Assembly (NCBI GenBank): GCA_965117015.1
Contig: OZ220747.1
Coordinates: forward strand, 1,922,001-1,986,000
Length of the DNA stretch: 64,000 nucleotides
Origin: Aldehydirespirator sp965117015
Lineage (GTDB): Bacteria > Actinomycetota > Acidimicrobiia > Acidimicrobiales > Aldehydirespiratoraceae
Direction: 5' to 3'
Of the stretch, positions 37,918 through 46,529 are shown one piece after another. The stretch's first letter is position 1; each line of letters opens with the position of its first letter. Both the position numbers and the translations under genes were made by a program. The notes below the pieces were generated by a model. That model did no database searches. It was not told the origin of the DNA and saw nothing but the letters and a program-made list of their open reading frames with translations.

Positions 37918-38142
37918 TGCTCTCCTCCGTTTCCGGTCGGCGCGCCTGCCGCAGTATGGCAGGCGCGCCCCACTGTCAGAAGACCGACATCGCTTTTGTT
38001 TTAGTGAGAGGAGGGCGCATGGAGCGGTAACATCGTCCGCTGCGGGCTTCCAGACCCGAGCCGACCCGAACCGGGACCAGCCAGATCGGGACCAGTCACG
38101 TGCCCTACACCGTACACACGCTTTGCAACATAGTGAGCGCCA
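37918..38142. promoter_or_regulatory. Divergent promoter region, ligase operon / tetR
   Basis: This 225-base gap must carry both promoters. Two related boxes occur on the plus strand: CGCTTTTGTTTTAGTGAG (37991-38008) and CGCTTTGCAACATAGTGAG (38119-38137), the second ending five bases before the TetR ATG. They share CGCTTT and TAGTGAG and may be operator copies for the adjacent TetR protein. Neither is a clear palindrome, so confidence is low. Confidence 0.3.
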
Positions 38143-38766
38143 ATGGCCACTGAGCCGACCACGCCGAAGGGTCAGCGAACACGGCAGTCGATTCTCGATG
38201 CAGCGTCGAAGGTCTTCACCAGAGACGGTTACGTCGATGCCCGCATGAGCGATGTCGCAGAACAGGCCGGAATCTCCCTCGGCGGTCTCTACCGGTACTT
38301 CGAGAACAAGGAGGACCTCTTCGCCAACGTCATCCGGGACCTCCACGAGGAGCTCTTCCGGCGGAGCCGGTCGTCGACGCCGATAGCTGAGGATCCCGAG
38401 GCCGCCTTGTTCGAGGCCAACCTCGGCTACCTCCAGCACTACCGCGCCAACAGCGGCGTGCTGCGGGCCTTCATCGAGGCGACGACGGTGGAGGATCGCT
38501 TCACCACGATCTGGTGGACGATGCGCGAGCGCCATGTCGCCCGGTTCGTGCATGCGGTGGAGAACGACGAGCGCGTCCATCTCGACGGGCTGGATCCCGC
38601 CGCAGTGGCCCGGGCGATGGCCTCCCTCGTCGAGCAGACCGCCTACACGACGTTCGCCCATGCCGCGCTCAACACCGCACCGGTGGACGTGGAGACGGTG
38701 GCGCGCATCGTGACCAGGGCCTGGTACCGGAGCTTCTACGCCGATCATGCCCCCGAGCCCAGATAG
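38143..38766 (+). CDS. TetR-family transcriptional regulator
   Basis: The 207-residue protein has the N-terminal TetR helix-turn-helix: RQSILDAASKVFTRDGYVDA, then RMSDVAEQAGISLGGLYRYF and ENKEDLF, around residues 14-60. The C-terminal ligand domain is divergent and has Trp-rich IWWTMRERHVARFVHAVE. It is transcribed away from the ligase operon and its end overlaps livF (opposite strand) by 22 bases. By position it probably represses the catabolic operon, the transporter, or both, with a CoA ester or free acid as inducer; this is inference. Confidence 0.9.
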   Translation: MATEPTTPKGQRTRQSILDAASKVFTRDGYVDARMSDVAEQAGISLGGLYRYFENKEDLFANVIRDLHEELFRRSRSSTPIAEDPEAALFEANLGYLQHYRANSGVLRAFIEATTVEDRFTTIWWTMRERHVARFVHAVENDERVHLDGLDPAAVARAMASLVEQTAYTTFAHAALNTAPVDVETVARIVTRAWYRSFYADHAPEPR

Positions 38767-39458
38767 GTGGCGGCCAGCGTCTCATCGGCCAGGAGTTCCC
38801 GGTTGGTGGCCTCCAGGGCCACCTCGCCGGACTCGAGCACATAGGCCCGATCGCACACCTCGAGCGCCTCATGGACTCGTTGCTCGACGACGATCATCGC
38901 GGTCGTCTCGCTCTTGAGCAGCCGGGCGATCCCCTCGAAGATGTCGTCCGCGGCGCGGGGAGCCAACCCCATCGAAGGCTCGTCGAGCATGAGCAGCCGG
39001 GGGCAGGCCATCACCCCCCGTGCGACCGCCAGCATCTGCTGCTGGCCTCCCGACAAGGCGCCGCCGTCGCGGCCGAGCATGCCGGCCAGCGCAGGGAAGA
39101 TCTCGAGCACCAGTTCGCGGCGCTCGTCGTGCCGGTCCCGAGCAACCTTGCCGTGGCAGCCGAGGCGAAGGTTGTCGGCCACCGTCATCGACGCGAAGAT
39201 CATCCGCCCCTGGGGCACGTGCACGATGCCGGCCTCGACCCGCCTGTGCGGCGCCTGCGGGAGAAGATCCTCGCCGTCGAAGCGGATCGAGCCCGAGTCC
39301 GCCTCCACGGTGCCGCTGATCGTCTTGAGCAGGGTGGTCTTGCCCGCGCCGTTGGGTCCGAGGATGGCTACGTGCTCCTGTGGCCCGACCCCGAAGTCGA
39401 TCGAGCGCAGCGCGGGGACTCCGTCATAGCCGGCACAGAGGTCACTGATCTCTAGCAT
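38745..39458 (-). CDS. livF: Branched-chain amino acid-type ABC transporter ATPase LivF
   Basis: The 237-residue ATPase has Walker A ILGPNGAGKTTLLKTISG, the LivF hallmark GIVHVPQGRMIFASMTVADN, a normal signature GGALSGGQQQMLAVARG, and Walker B LLMLDEPSMGLAP. It overlaps the livM-livG fusion by 17 bases and is the last gene of the transporter operon, whose order on the minus strand is binding protein, livH, livMG, livF. Family members import hydrophobic amino acids, amides, urea or aromatic acids. Confidence 0.92.
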   Translation of the reverse strand: MLEISDLCAGYDGVPALRSIDFGVGPQEHVAILGPNGAGKTTLLKTISGTVEADSGSIRFDGEDLLPQAPHRRVEAGIVHVPQGRMIFASMTVADNLRLGCHGKVARDRHDERRELVLEIFPALAGMLGRDGGALSGGQQQMLAVARGVMACPRLLMLDEPSMGLAPRAADDIFEGIARLLKSETTAMIVVEQRVHEALEVCDRAYVLESGEVALEATNRELLADETLAATYLGSGA

Positions 39459-41244
39459 GTTCCATCCATCTCGATCCGAGGTAGGCCTCGATGACTCGGG
39501 GGTCCGACACCACGTCCTCGGGCGGGCCTTGGGCGATGACGTGGCCCTCGTCGAGCGCGACGACCCATTCGACGTACTGGATCAGCGACCGGACCGAGTG
39601 CTCGATCACCACGATCGCGGTGTGCGGCTCGACCAGTTCGTCGACGGTCGCGAAGAAGCGGGCCCGCTCGTCCTCGTTCAAGCCGGCGAGCGGCTCGTCG
39701 AGCAGCAGCAGGTCCGGGTCGCTCACCATGGCCCTGGCCAACTCGAGGCTCTTGATCTCTGCTGTGGTGAGGGCGCTCAACTCACCGAGCGCCTTGCCGG
39801 CGAGTCCGACTCGCTCGAGCATGGCCATCGAGGCGGCCACCGGATCCGGCATCGAGGCGCCGATGGCGGCCACGACCACATTGTCCAGCGGAGACATGAG
39901 GTGGAAACCCTGTGGAACTTGGAACGTGCGTGACATGCCGAGCTCGTAACGGCGCGGTGCGCGCATCCGATCCACCTGCACCCCCTTGAACAGGATCCGT
40001 CCGGCGTCGGCCCGCAGGTGGGCGGTCATGATGTTGAACAGCGTCGTCTTGCCCGCGCCGTTGGGGCCGATGATGCCGACGCGCCGGCCCGCATCGACGC
40101 TGAAGGCCACGTCGGACAGCACACGGTTGGCGCCGAAGCTCTTGGCCACGCCGTCCACCTCCAGCACCGGCGTATCGCTCGGTTGCGGCAGCCTCGACCG
40201 GCGGGTTCTTCCCGGCGTCCTCAGCAGCGGCGACGGCCGCGGCGGCGGTGCCGCGAGGCGGCCAAGGAGGCTCGGGCCTGCCTGCTCGAGTGAGGGACGG
40301 GACCACGTCGCCAGCCGGCGGCAGCCCTTCTCGATTGCGGGGAGGATCCCCCGTGGTATCAGCAGCGCGACGAGGACGAGGGCTGCCGCATAGACCAGTT
40401 CTTGCGCGCCGGGGACGGACTCGCCGATCGAGTCGTCCAGGAACATCGCTAGCGGGATGAGGAATGCCGCACCGACGACCGGTCCCCAGGTCTGCCCCAC
40501 CCCGCCGACGAACGCAACCGACAGCATCACGATCACCACGGTGATGCCGAAGACCTCCTCGGCGACTGTCACCCGCAGGACGGCCTTCACCCAGAGCACG
40601 GCCATGGCGGCCGACAGCGCCGCCGAGATCATGAACGCGGCCGACTTCCATGCGACCGTGCGGATGCCCACGGCCCGCGCCAGAATCTCGTTGTCGCGAA
40701 TGGCGCGGAGGGCGAAGCCGAAGGAGGTCACGTCGATCAGCTCGCTGATGGCCAGGGCGACGACCAGCATCCCCAGGCCGACCCACACATAGGTGTGCGA
40801 GTTGGAGAACTCCATGAACCTCCACTCGCTCTCGGGATGGAACGGGACCGTGAGTTCGGGGTCCCCGTAGTGGGAGACGAGCAGTTCCAGGATGAGCGGG
40901 AAGGAGATGGTGGCCAGGGTGAAGTAGAACCCCCTGAGCCGGAAGGTGGGCAGGCCGATGACGAGGGCCACCGCCGCGGCGACACCCATGCCGATGGCCA
41001 TGCCGGTCCACGGCGAGGTTCCGTCGCCGCGCAGCAGGATGGTGAAGCCGTACGCGCCGATTCCGACGAACGCGCTGTGGCCCAGCGAGATCTGTCCGGC
41101 CTTGGCCATCAGGTTCCACGCCACCCCGGCGAGCGCCCAGACGACCGAGAGCGTGAGCACCCGGACGTAGAACCTCTGGTCGAGCCAGCCGTTGAGGACC
41201 GCAACGGCGGCGATGAGGACGACGAAGGGGACGACGCGCCGCAT
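39442..41244 (-). CDS. livM-livG: Fused LivM permease - LivG ATPase
   Basis: This is a single 600-residue frame. Residues 1-310 are a LivM-type permease with many membrane segments and NLMAKAGQISLGHSAFVGIG, the family signature. A linker of about 50 Pro/Arg-rich residues follows. Residues 360-600 are an ABC ATPase: VGIIGPNGAGKTTLFNIMTA (Walker A), MSRTFQVPQGFHLMSPLDNV and LLLLDEPLAGLNEDE (Walker B). The signature motif reads ELSALTTAEIKSLELARAM, lacking the SGGQ-like core. Two other signals support livG: the insertion after Walker A and the C-terminal IEAYLG. ATG 41244 overlaps the livH stop by one base. Confidence 0.9.
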   Translation of the reverse strand: MRRVVPFVVLIAAVAVLNGWLDQRFYVRVLTLSVVWALAGVAWNLMAKAGQISLGHSAFVGIGAYGFTILLRGDGTSPWTGMAIGMGVAAAVALVIGLPTFRLRGFYFTLATISFPLILELLVSHYGDPELTVPFHPESEWRFMEFSNSHTYVWVGLGMLVVALAISELIDVTSFGFALRAIRDNEILARAVGIRTVAWKSAAFMISAALSAAMAVLWVKAVLRVTVAEEVFGITVVIVMLSVAFVGGVGQTWGPVVGAAFLIPLAMFLDDSIGESVPGAQELVYAAALVLVALLIPRGILPAIEKGCRRLATWSRPSLEQAGPSLLGRLAAPPPRPSPLLRTPGRTRRSRLPQPSDTPVLEVDGVAKSFGANRVLSDVAFSVDAGRRVGIIGPNGAGKTTLFNIMTAHLRADAGRILFKGVQVDRMRAPRRYELGMSRTFQVPQGFHLMSPLDNVVVAAIGASMPDPVAASMAMLERVGLAGKALGELSALTTAEIKSLELARAMVSDPDLLLLDEPLAGLNEDERARFFATVDELVEPHTAIVVIEHSVRSLIQYVEWVVALDEGHVIAQGPPEDVVSDPRVIEAYLGSRWMEHARDQ

Positions 41245-42128
41245 CAGATGGCCCGCTGGACCTTGCCGAACAGGCCGTTGGGCCTCACGTAGAGGATGAG
41301 CAGGAACAGGGCGAACACCCAGACGTTCTTCACCGCAGCCGAGGTCCACACCTGTGACACCGACTGGATGATCCCGATCAGGACGCCCCCCACGAACGCG
41401 CCGCTGACGCTGCCGAGGCCGCCGAGCACCACCGCGGCGAACATCACGACCACGAACCGGAATCCCACGAACGGCGTGATGCTCTGGAACGTCACCAGAG
41501 CCGATCCCCCCACCGCGGTCAGGGCCACGCCGACCCCGAAGGCGATGCGGTTGGTGCGATCGATGTCGATGCCCATGTAGGTCGCCGCCTCCCAATTCTC
41601 CGACGCGGCCCGGATGGCTCGTCCCGTGCGGGACCGGTTGAGGAAGAGGAAGAGGAGCGCGGCCACCAGCACCGACAGCAGGAAGGCGTAGAGGCGCACC
41701 CGGCTGATGAAGATGTCGCCGATGAAGTCGCCTGCATTGGCGTACGACGGCGCCACCACGCGCGGCTCCGACGAGTACCTGATGAGGATGAGGTTCTGGA
41801 AGATCAGACCCAGCCCGATGGTGAGTATCACCTGGGCGTCGTGGTTCTCGCGCTTGCCGATCACGAAGCGGATGAACATCCAGTGCACCGCCATCCCCAG
41901 CAGCAGGAACACCACGAAGACGGCGGGCACGGCCAGGAACGGGTCCAGGCCGAAACCCCCTGCGAACAGCGCCCACGAGAGGTACATGGCGAGCATCATG
42001 AAGTCGGCCTGCGCGAAGTTCACCACCCGCATCACGCCGAAGATGAGCCCGAGGCCCGACGCCAGCAGCGCATAGACGCCGCCGATCAGGATCCCGGGTA
42101 CTAGGAACTGGAGGAATTCGACCATCAC
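41244..42128 (-). CDS. livH: Branched-chain amino acid-type ABC transporter permease LivH
   Basis: The 294-residue integral membrane protein begins MMVEFLQFLVPGILIGGVYA and has the family segments LASGLGLIFGVMRVVNFAQA, DFMMLAMYLSW, and ALTAVGGSALVTFQSITPFV. About eight membrane segments can be drawn. The C-terminal RPNGLFGK is typical of LivH. It is separated from the binding-protein gene by an 85-base gap containing a strong hairpin, and is coupled to livMG by TGATG. Confidence 0.92.
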   Translation of the reverse strand: MMVEFLQFLVPGILIGGVYALLASGLGLIFGVMRVVNFAQADFMMLAMYLSWALFAGGFGLDPFLAVPAVFVVFLLLGMAVHWMFIRFVIGKRENHDAQVILTIGLGLIFQNLILIRYSSEPRVVAPSYANAGDFIGDIFISRVRLYAFLLSVLVAALLFLFLNRSRTGRAIRAASENWEAATYMGIDIDRTNRIAFGVGVALTAVGGSALVTFQSITPFVGFRFVVVMFAAVVLGGLGSVSGAFVGGVLIGIIQSVSQVWTSAAVKNVWVFALFLLILYVRPNGLFGKVQRAI

Positions 42129-42136
42129 GCCAACCC

Positions 42137-42166
42137 GCCCCGCCCCCAGTCAGTTGGGGACGGGGC
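42137..42166 (-). terminator. Hairpin between binding-protein gene and livH (possible attenuator)
   Basis: GCCCCGCCCCCA (42137-42148) and TGGGGACGGGGC (42155-42166) pair over 12 positions with one mismatch and a six-base loop. It follows the binding-protein stop on the minus strand by about 48 bases and precedes livH. Such hairpins often allow more binding protein than permease to be made. Confidence 0.6.
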
Positions 42167-42213
42167 CGGTCCCTGGGGAAAGGTATCGAGGACCTCGGGG
42201 CGACGAACTCTCG

Positions 42214-43812
42214 TCAGTTCCAGACGGGCTGGCACACTGCGAACTCCACCGGATAGACGGTGCACGGGATCAGGCGCCCGTCCACCTCCTGCCACTGCGC
42301 CAGCACGCCGAAGTGCTGGTCGACTCGGCCGGTGGAGCTGAAGCTGATCGCCGGAGTCGGCATGAGGTCCACCGCGACGCCCTCGGTCAGCTTGACGGTG
42401 TTGAAGGCCGTGGTGACCGCGGCGGGGGAGGGGTCGCCGGACTGCTCGAGGGCGGCGGCGATCAGGTGCACCACGAAGTAGCCGCCGATGTGGTCCTGGC
42501 GGGCGTAGGGCTGGTCGATGGCGGCCGCCAACTCGTCGAACGCGTCCGTGCCCGCGAGCGGATTGGCGTACACGAAGGTCGACAGCCCGGCCACCTCCGG
42601 GCCGAGGTCGGCCCACGCCGGCAGCAGTCCCTGACCGCCGTTCTGGACCACCGGCGCGGTGACGCCGCGGGCGATCAACTCGTTCTGGAGCCCGCTCACG
42701 TCGCTGAAGGCGAAGGCGATGTTGAAGATCACGTCTACGTCGGCGTTGGCGATCTTGGTGGCCACGCCCGAGGGGTCGTCGAGCCCTCCCGGAGCCCAGG
42801 TGTCGGTCACCGCGACCTCGATCCCCCGTTCGCTGAACTCGGCGAGCAGAGCCTCCTGCAGAGGCACTGCCGCAGCCGATGTGGAGCCCACGACCGCCAC
42901 TGTCTCCATCGTGATCCCTGCCTGGTCGAGACCGGGCTGGATGGCGTCGAGGATCAGGCCCTTGATGGCCGACGCCGGCGGCGAGTAGGCGAACACGTGG
43001 TTGAAGCCCTCGCGGTCGGTGACGGAGTCGGCGAAGCTCTCGGTGACGAACGGGATCCCGGCCCGCTCGGACACCTCGGTGGCAGCCAGGCTGAACGACG
43101 ACAGCCACGAACCGGCGATGGCCGAGACGTCGGGCTCGTCGTCCAGGAGTCGCTCGACCGCGGTGGCCGCGTCCTCGGCGGAGCCGCCCGCGTCGTAGAT
43201 GGCGAGCCGCAGCGTGGCGCCGCACAGCGACTCGATGCCGCCTGCCGCGTTGATGTCCTCCACCGCCTTGGTCGCGCCGGCGATCTCGGCGCTGCCGACG
43301 AAGCTGAACGTTCCGGACATGGGCCAGACGGTGCCGATGACCACCTCATCGACGCAGTTGCGGTCGTCGACGGCCGCAGCCGCAGCTTCCGCGGCCGCGG
43401 CCGCAGCTTCGGCCTCGGCGGCCGCGGCTTCTTCGGCTGCGGTCTCGGCGGCCGCTTCGGCGGCCTCGGCGGCCGCCTGTGCCTCCTGCAGCTGCTGCTC
43501 GAGATCGGCCACCACTGACGGGTCGACGCCCTCAGCGGACTCGGCCGCGGCCATCGCCTCAGCCAGGGCCGCCTCGGCCTCTGCCGCCTTGGCCGCCGCT
43601 GCGTCGGCTTCGGCCTTGGCGGCGGCCGCGTCGGCCTGCGCCTGCTCCAACGCGGCGGTGTCAGCAGAGTCGACCGCGGCGGGAGCGGGCTCGGTGACGG
43701 CGTCGTCCGTCGAGTCGTCGCCGCATGCGGCCCCGACGACGCTCAAGATCGCGAGCAGCAAGCACCACCTGATCGCCTTTCGCGTTCCGTTCCGGGGTGG
43801 GGTCACATGCAT
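42214..43812 (-). CDS. Amino acid/amide-type substrate-binding lipoprotein with long Ala/Glu coiled-coil spacer
   Basis: The 532-residue protein has a signal peptide with lipobox VVGAAC (lipid Cys30). From about residue 51 to 148 it is almost purely Ala, Glu, Gln, Lys and Asp, with heptad-like periodicity, predicting a long helical coiled coil. The binding domain (about 155-532) has VVIGTVWPMSGTFSFVGSAE, typical of Leu/Ile/Val-binding proteins, and SFADSVTDREGFNHVFAYSP. Usual family length is near 400; the spacer accounts for the excess. It feeds the LivH-LivMG-LivF transporter. The ligand may be the acid or amide degraded by the adjacent operon. Confidence 0.88.
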   Translation of the reverse strand: MHVTPPRNGTRKAIRWCLLLAILSVVGAACGDDSTDDAVTEPAPAAVDSADTAALEQAQADAAAAKAEADAAAAKAAEAEAALAEAMAAAESAEGVDPSVVADLEQQLQEAQAAAEAAEAAAETAAEEAAAAEAEAAAAAAEAAAAAVDDRNCVDEVVIGTVWPMSGTFSFVGSAEIAGATKAVEDINAAGGIESLCGATLRLAIYDAGGSAEDAATAVERLLDDEPDVSAIAGSWLSSFSLAATEVSERAGIPFVTESFADSVTDREGFNHVFAYSPPASAIKGLILDAIQPGLDQAGITMETVAVVGSTSAAAVPLQEALLAEFSERGIEVAVTDTWAPGGLDDPSGVATKIANADVDVIFNIAFAFSDVSGLQNELIARGVTAPVVQNGGQGLLPAWADLGPEVAGLSTFVYANPLAGTDAFDELAAAIDQPYARQDHIGGYFVVHLIAAALEQSGDPSPAAVTTAFNTVKLTEGVAVDLMPTPAISFSSTGRVDQHFGVLAQWQEVDGRLIPCTVYPVEFAVCQPVWN

Positions 43813-43897
43813 GGCTGCTCCTTGGGCTTGTGGCGCCGGTCTGCTATCTCACGGATCGGCCGACGTTCCGACATTAGGCAGTCTCGGGGCCAATGTC

Positions 43898-43919
43898 AAA
43901 AAAGTGGTATCACTTTTTT
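43898..43919. promoter_or_regulatory. AT-rich inverted repeat upstream of the binding-protein gene
   Basis: AAAAAAGTG-GTAT-CACTTTTTT is a perfect 9-bp inverted repeat, 86 bases before the binding-protein start, in a GC-rich genome. It could be an operator; as a terminator it would be weak because the stem is mostly A-T. The rest of the 242-base gap (43813-44054) holds only the GC hairpin at 43971. Confidence 0.5.
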
Positions 43920-43970
43920 TATCTGTCTACGGGCCGGACTCTCGCAGCGTGGTTGCGGTCATTCGAACCT

Positions 43971-43996
43971 GCCCGCGCCAGAGCGCGCGAGCGGGC
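43971..43996 (-). terminator. GC hairpin after the betaine-type binding-protein gene
   Basis: GCCCGC (43971-43976) and GCGGGC (43991-43996) pair, with further G-C pairs inside. It lies about 60 bases past the stop of the gene ending at 44055 (minus strand) and probably ends that transcript. Confidence 0.45.
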
Positions 43997-44054
43997 GTGG
44001 ATGGACCTCGCCCAATCGGCCCGGTCGTTGGTGCTGAGCCGGCTCAGCCTCCGA

Positions 44055-45158
44055 TCAGCCCGCAGCCAGCGCGGCCTCGATCCACGGATCGATTGTGGCG
44101 CGGTTGTCGGCGATCCACTCGGCTGCCGCGGCCGCCATGTCATCGTTGGGGTCGGCGCCCGCGTCGATAGCGACAGCCTGAACGGCTACAGCCAGGGGAT
44201 CCATCTCGAAGTCCTCGAGCAGGCTGGCGGCGGCCGGGTTGGCCGCCAGGAAGTCCCTGTTGGCTGCGGCGGTGATGGGCGACGGTGTGAACATCGTCGT
44301 GCAGGGATCCTTGGTGCAGGCGTCGCCGACGGTGGAGATGCCGTCCTGGCCTTCCAGAGTCTGCTCCGGCTCGATGGCGAGCCACAGCACGTCCCGTCCC
44401 GGAACGAGTTTGCCGATGAAGGCCGCGGGCGTCCACACGTACTGGAGCACCGGGCCGCCCTCTGCGAAGCTGGCCTGGGATTCCGCGAACAGTGCCGAGT
44501 GGGTGGCAGACACTTGCGCGGCGCGGTCGTCCCAGCCGTTCTTGGCGAGGGTGTCGTTGATCACCTTCTGGCAGCCCCAGCCGTCGTCGCAGCCGTTGAT
44601 GTCGGCCTTGCCGTCGCCGTCGGTGTCGAAGTGGGTGACCGCGTCGGGGTTGTCGAGTAGCTCCCCGAGGGTGCTGAAGCCGAACTGCTCCACGCTGGCA
44701 ATATCGACCAGGAGGCCCTGCAGGGCCCCTGCCGCCATCATCGTGCCGATGAACCTGGCCTTGTCGCCGAAGGTGCCGCCGTCGGGGCTCTCGCCCTCGA
44801 GGAGAGGTGTGTGATTGATGGTCCACGCCGACGCCCACAGGTCGTAGTCGCCCTGGGCGAGGGCCGGGTAGAAGGTCGCCGGGGCGATCTCCTCCGGATC
44901 GGCGACGTCGTAGCCGAGCTCCTGCAGCAGTTGCTGCAGGACGTAGTGGTGGAAGTTGGCCTCCGGCCAGTTGCCTCTTCCCATGGTCACGGACACGCCC
45001 TCGCCGGGCAGCGCCATCTCGGATTCGGGTGCATCGGCTTGGGTCTCGGTAGCTTGCGGCACCGTTGTCGCCGGCTCGCTGTCGTCACCGCAGCCGGCCG
45101 CCAGCAGACCGAACGTCAGAAGGATTGCGGCGAATGCTCGCCCCGCGTTGGTGCTCAT
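44055..45158 (-). CDS. opuAC: Glycine betaine/proline-type substrate-binding lipoprotein
   Basis: The 367-residue lipoprotein has signal peptide and lipobox LLAAGC (Cys23), then an acidic linker and an OpuAC-type fold: VTMGRGNWPEANFHHYVLQQ, YDLWASAWTINHTP with aromatic residues suited to a quaternary ammonium cage, and VWTPAAFIGKLVPGRDVLWL. A DTDGDGKADINGCDDGWGC segment near residue 175 has the DxDxDG calcium-loop pattern and two Cys. ATG 45158 follows AGGAGGT. It is divergent from the ATPase and permease genes. I name it by family; proline, choline or DMSP-like ligands are possible. Confidence 0.88.
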   Translation of the reverse strand: MSTNAGRAFAAILLTFGLLAAGCGDDSEPATTVPQATETQADAPESEMALPGEGVSVTMGRGNWPEANFHHYVLQQLLQELGYDVADPEEIAPATFYPALAQGDYDLWASAWTINHTPLLEGESPDGGTFGDKARFIGTMMAAGALQGLLVDIASVEQFGFSTLGELLDNPDAVTHFDTDGDGKADINGCDDGWGCQKVINDTLAKNGWDDRAAQVSATHSALFAESQASFAEGGPVLQYVWTPAAFIGKLVPGRDVLWLAIEPEQTLEGQDGISTVGDACTKDPCTTMFTPSPITAAANRDFLAANPAAASLLEDFEMDPLAVAVQAVAIDAGADPNDDMAAAAAEWIADNRATIDPWIEAALAAG

Positions 45159-45195
45159 CTTCGGTACCTCCTAGGTCATACCCCATTTCATAGCC

Positions 45196-45238
45196 TGAAA
45201 GCAGCAATAATGCAATAGCGATGTCTTCTTAGCTTTCA
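45196..45238. promoter_or_regulatory. Inverted repeat in the divergent opu promoter region
   Basis: TGAAAGC (45196-45202) and GCTTTCA (45232-45238) form a widely spaced inverted repeat in the 135-base gap between opuAC (minus) and opuAA (plus). The AT-rich centre, with AATAATGCAATAGCGATG, is the likely promoter zone for both directions. A dimer bridging the two half-sites would control both transcripts. Confidence 0.4.
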
Positions 45239-45293
45239 TGCACCGACAGGCATTGTCCGACTAGGGTTGCGAGCCGCGGGGTGAGGTCTTGGA

Positions 45294-46529
45294 ATGGGAC
45301 GTATGCCGACCAAGGTCAAGATTGCGAACGTCACGAAGATCTTCGGCGACGAGCCCGACGGCAAGGCGCTCGAGCTGCTGCGAGCCGGCCACTCCAAGGA
45401 GACCATCCGGGAGAGCACCGGCCATGTCGTCGGCGTGAACGACGCCAGCATCGATGTGGCCGAGGGCGAGATCTTCGTGGTGATGGGCCTGTCCGGCTCG
45501 GGCAAGTCGACCCTCATCCGCTGTGTGAACCGGCTCTACGAACCGACCGCGGGAACCATCACCGTCGACGGGACCGACGTCACCGCTCTCAACTCCAAGG
45601 AGCTCCAGGCCTTCCGCCGGGAGAGCACCGGCATGGTGTTCCAGCACTTCGCTCTCTTCCCCCACCAGGACATTCGCTCCAACGTCGCCTTCGGGCTCAG
45701 AGTGAAGGGCGTCGAACCCGCGGCCCGCGACGAGGCGGCGGAGAGGGCGCTCGCGCTGGTGGGGCTCAGCGGCTACGAGGCCAGCTATCCGCGGCAGCTC
45801 AGCGGAGGCATGCAGCAGAGGGTCGGGCTGGCCCGGGCGCTGGCCACCGATCCCGACATCCTGCTGATGGACGAGGCCTTCAGCGCCCTCGACCCGCTCA
45901 TCCGCCGCCAGATGCAGGACGAGCTGATGGAGATCCAGGACAAGCTCCATAAGACGATCCTCTTCATCACCCACGACCTCAACGAGGCGCTCCGGGTCGG
46001 TACCCGGGTGTGCATCATGAAGGACGGCGCCATCCACCAGATCGGGACGCCCGAGGACATCCTCATGCGCCCCGAGACCGAGTACGTGGCCGAGTTCGTT
46101 CAGGATGTCGACCAGGGCCGGGTGCTGGTGGTGGACACGGTGCGTGAGGACGCGGCCACGGTGCCGGCGAGCGGGTCGGTGGCGGACGTGCTCGACGCCA
46201 TCGCCGGCCTCGGGTCGGAGGCGGCCCACGTGGTCGATCCCGACGGCCGACCTCTCGGCGTCGTCACTCGCCCGTCCGCCGAGCGGGCCCGAGCCCGCGG
46301 CGACCAGCGATTGGAGCCTCTCGTCGAGGCGGTGCCGGCCGTCACCGTCGACACGACGCTGGCCGAGGTCTACCAACTCTTCGGGTCGGGCCTTCCGCTC
46401 GCCGTGGTGGACGGTGACGGCAGGCTGATCGGGGCGGTTCGCCCTCTCAAGGTCCTGGCCGAGCTGGGCCGGGTCGAAGGCGTCTCCGAGCAGTTGCAGG
46501 AGACCAAGGCCCAAGAGGCTCAGACATGA
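45294..46529 (+). CDS. opuAA: Glycine betaine/proline-type ABC transporter ATPase with CBS domains
   Basis: The 411-residue protein has the OpuAA/ProV features: an N-terminal extension, Walker A VVMGLSGSGKSTLIRCVNRL, the Q-loop MVFQHFALFPHQDIRSNVAF, signature YPRQLSGGMQQRVGLARALA and Walker B ILLMDEAFSALDPLIRRQMQ. The C-terminal part from about residue 285 is a CBS pair (DVLDAIAGLG and AVTVDTTLAEVYQLFGSGLP), which in OpuA senses ionic strength or c-di-AMP. The start may be ATG 45294 or 45303. Its stop overlaps the permease start (ATGA). Confidence 0.92.
   Translation: MGRMPTKVKIANVTKIFGDEPDGKALELLRAGHSKETIRESTGHVVGVNDASIDVAEGEIFVVMGLSGSGKSTLIRCVNRLYEPTAGTITVDGTDVTALNSKELQAFRRESTGMVFQHFALFPHQDIRSNVAFGLRVKGVEPAARDEAAERALALVGLSGYEASYPRQLSGGMQQRVGLARALATDPDILLMDEAFSALDPLIRRQMQDELMEIQDKLHKTILFITHDLNEALRVGTRVCIMKDGAIHQIGTPEDILMRPETEYVAEFVQDVDQGRVLVVDTVREDAATVPASGSVADVLDAIAGLGSEAAHVVDPDGRPLGVVTRPSAERARARGDQRLEPLVEAVPAVTVDTTLAEVYQLFGSGLPLAVVDGDGRLIGAVRPLKVLAELGRVEGVSEQLQETKAQEAQT

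Noticed and set aside
36301..38748. 815-residue version of the acyl-CoA ligase
   Set aside because: The first 277 codons are antisense to tetR and the promoter region; GTG 37917 has a strong GGAGGAGAG.
38743..38766. Convergent overlap of tetR and livF as evidence for a wrong start or frame error
   Set aside because: Both C termini look complete and family-like; short convergent overlaps are common in this window.
43199..44170. Long plus-strand Ala/Ser-rich open frame opposite the binding-protein gene
   Set aside because: It is the antisense shadow of the Ala/Glu coiled-coil coding region; the minus-strand frame has a signal peptide, lipobox and a recognisable binding domain.
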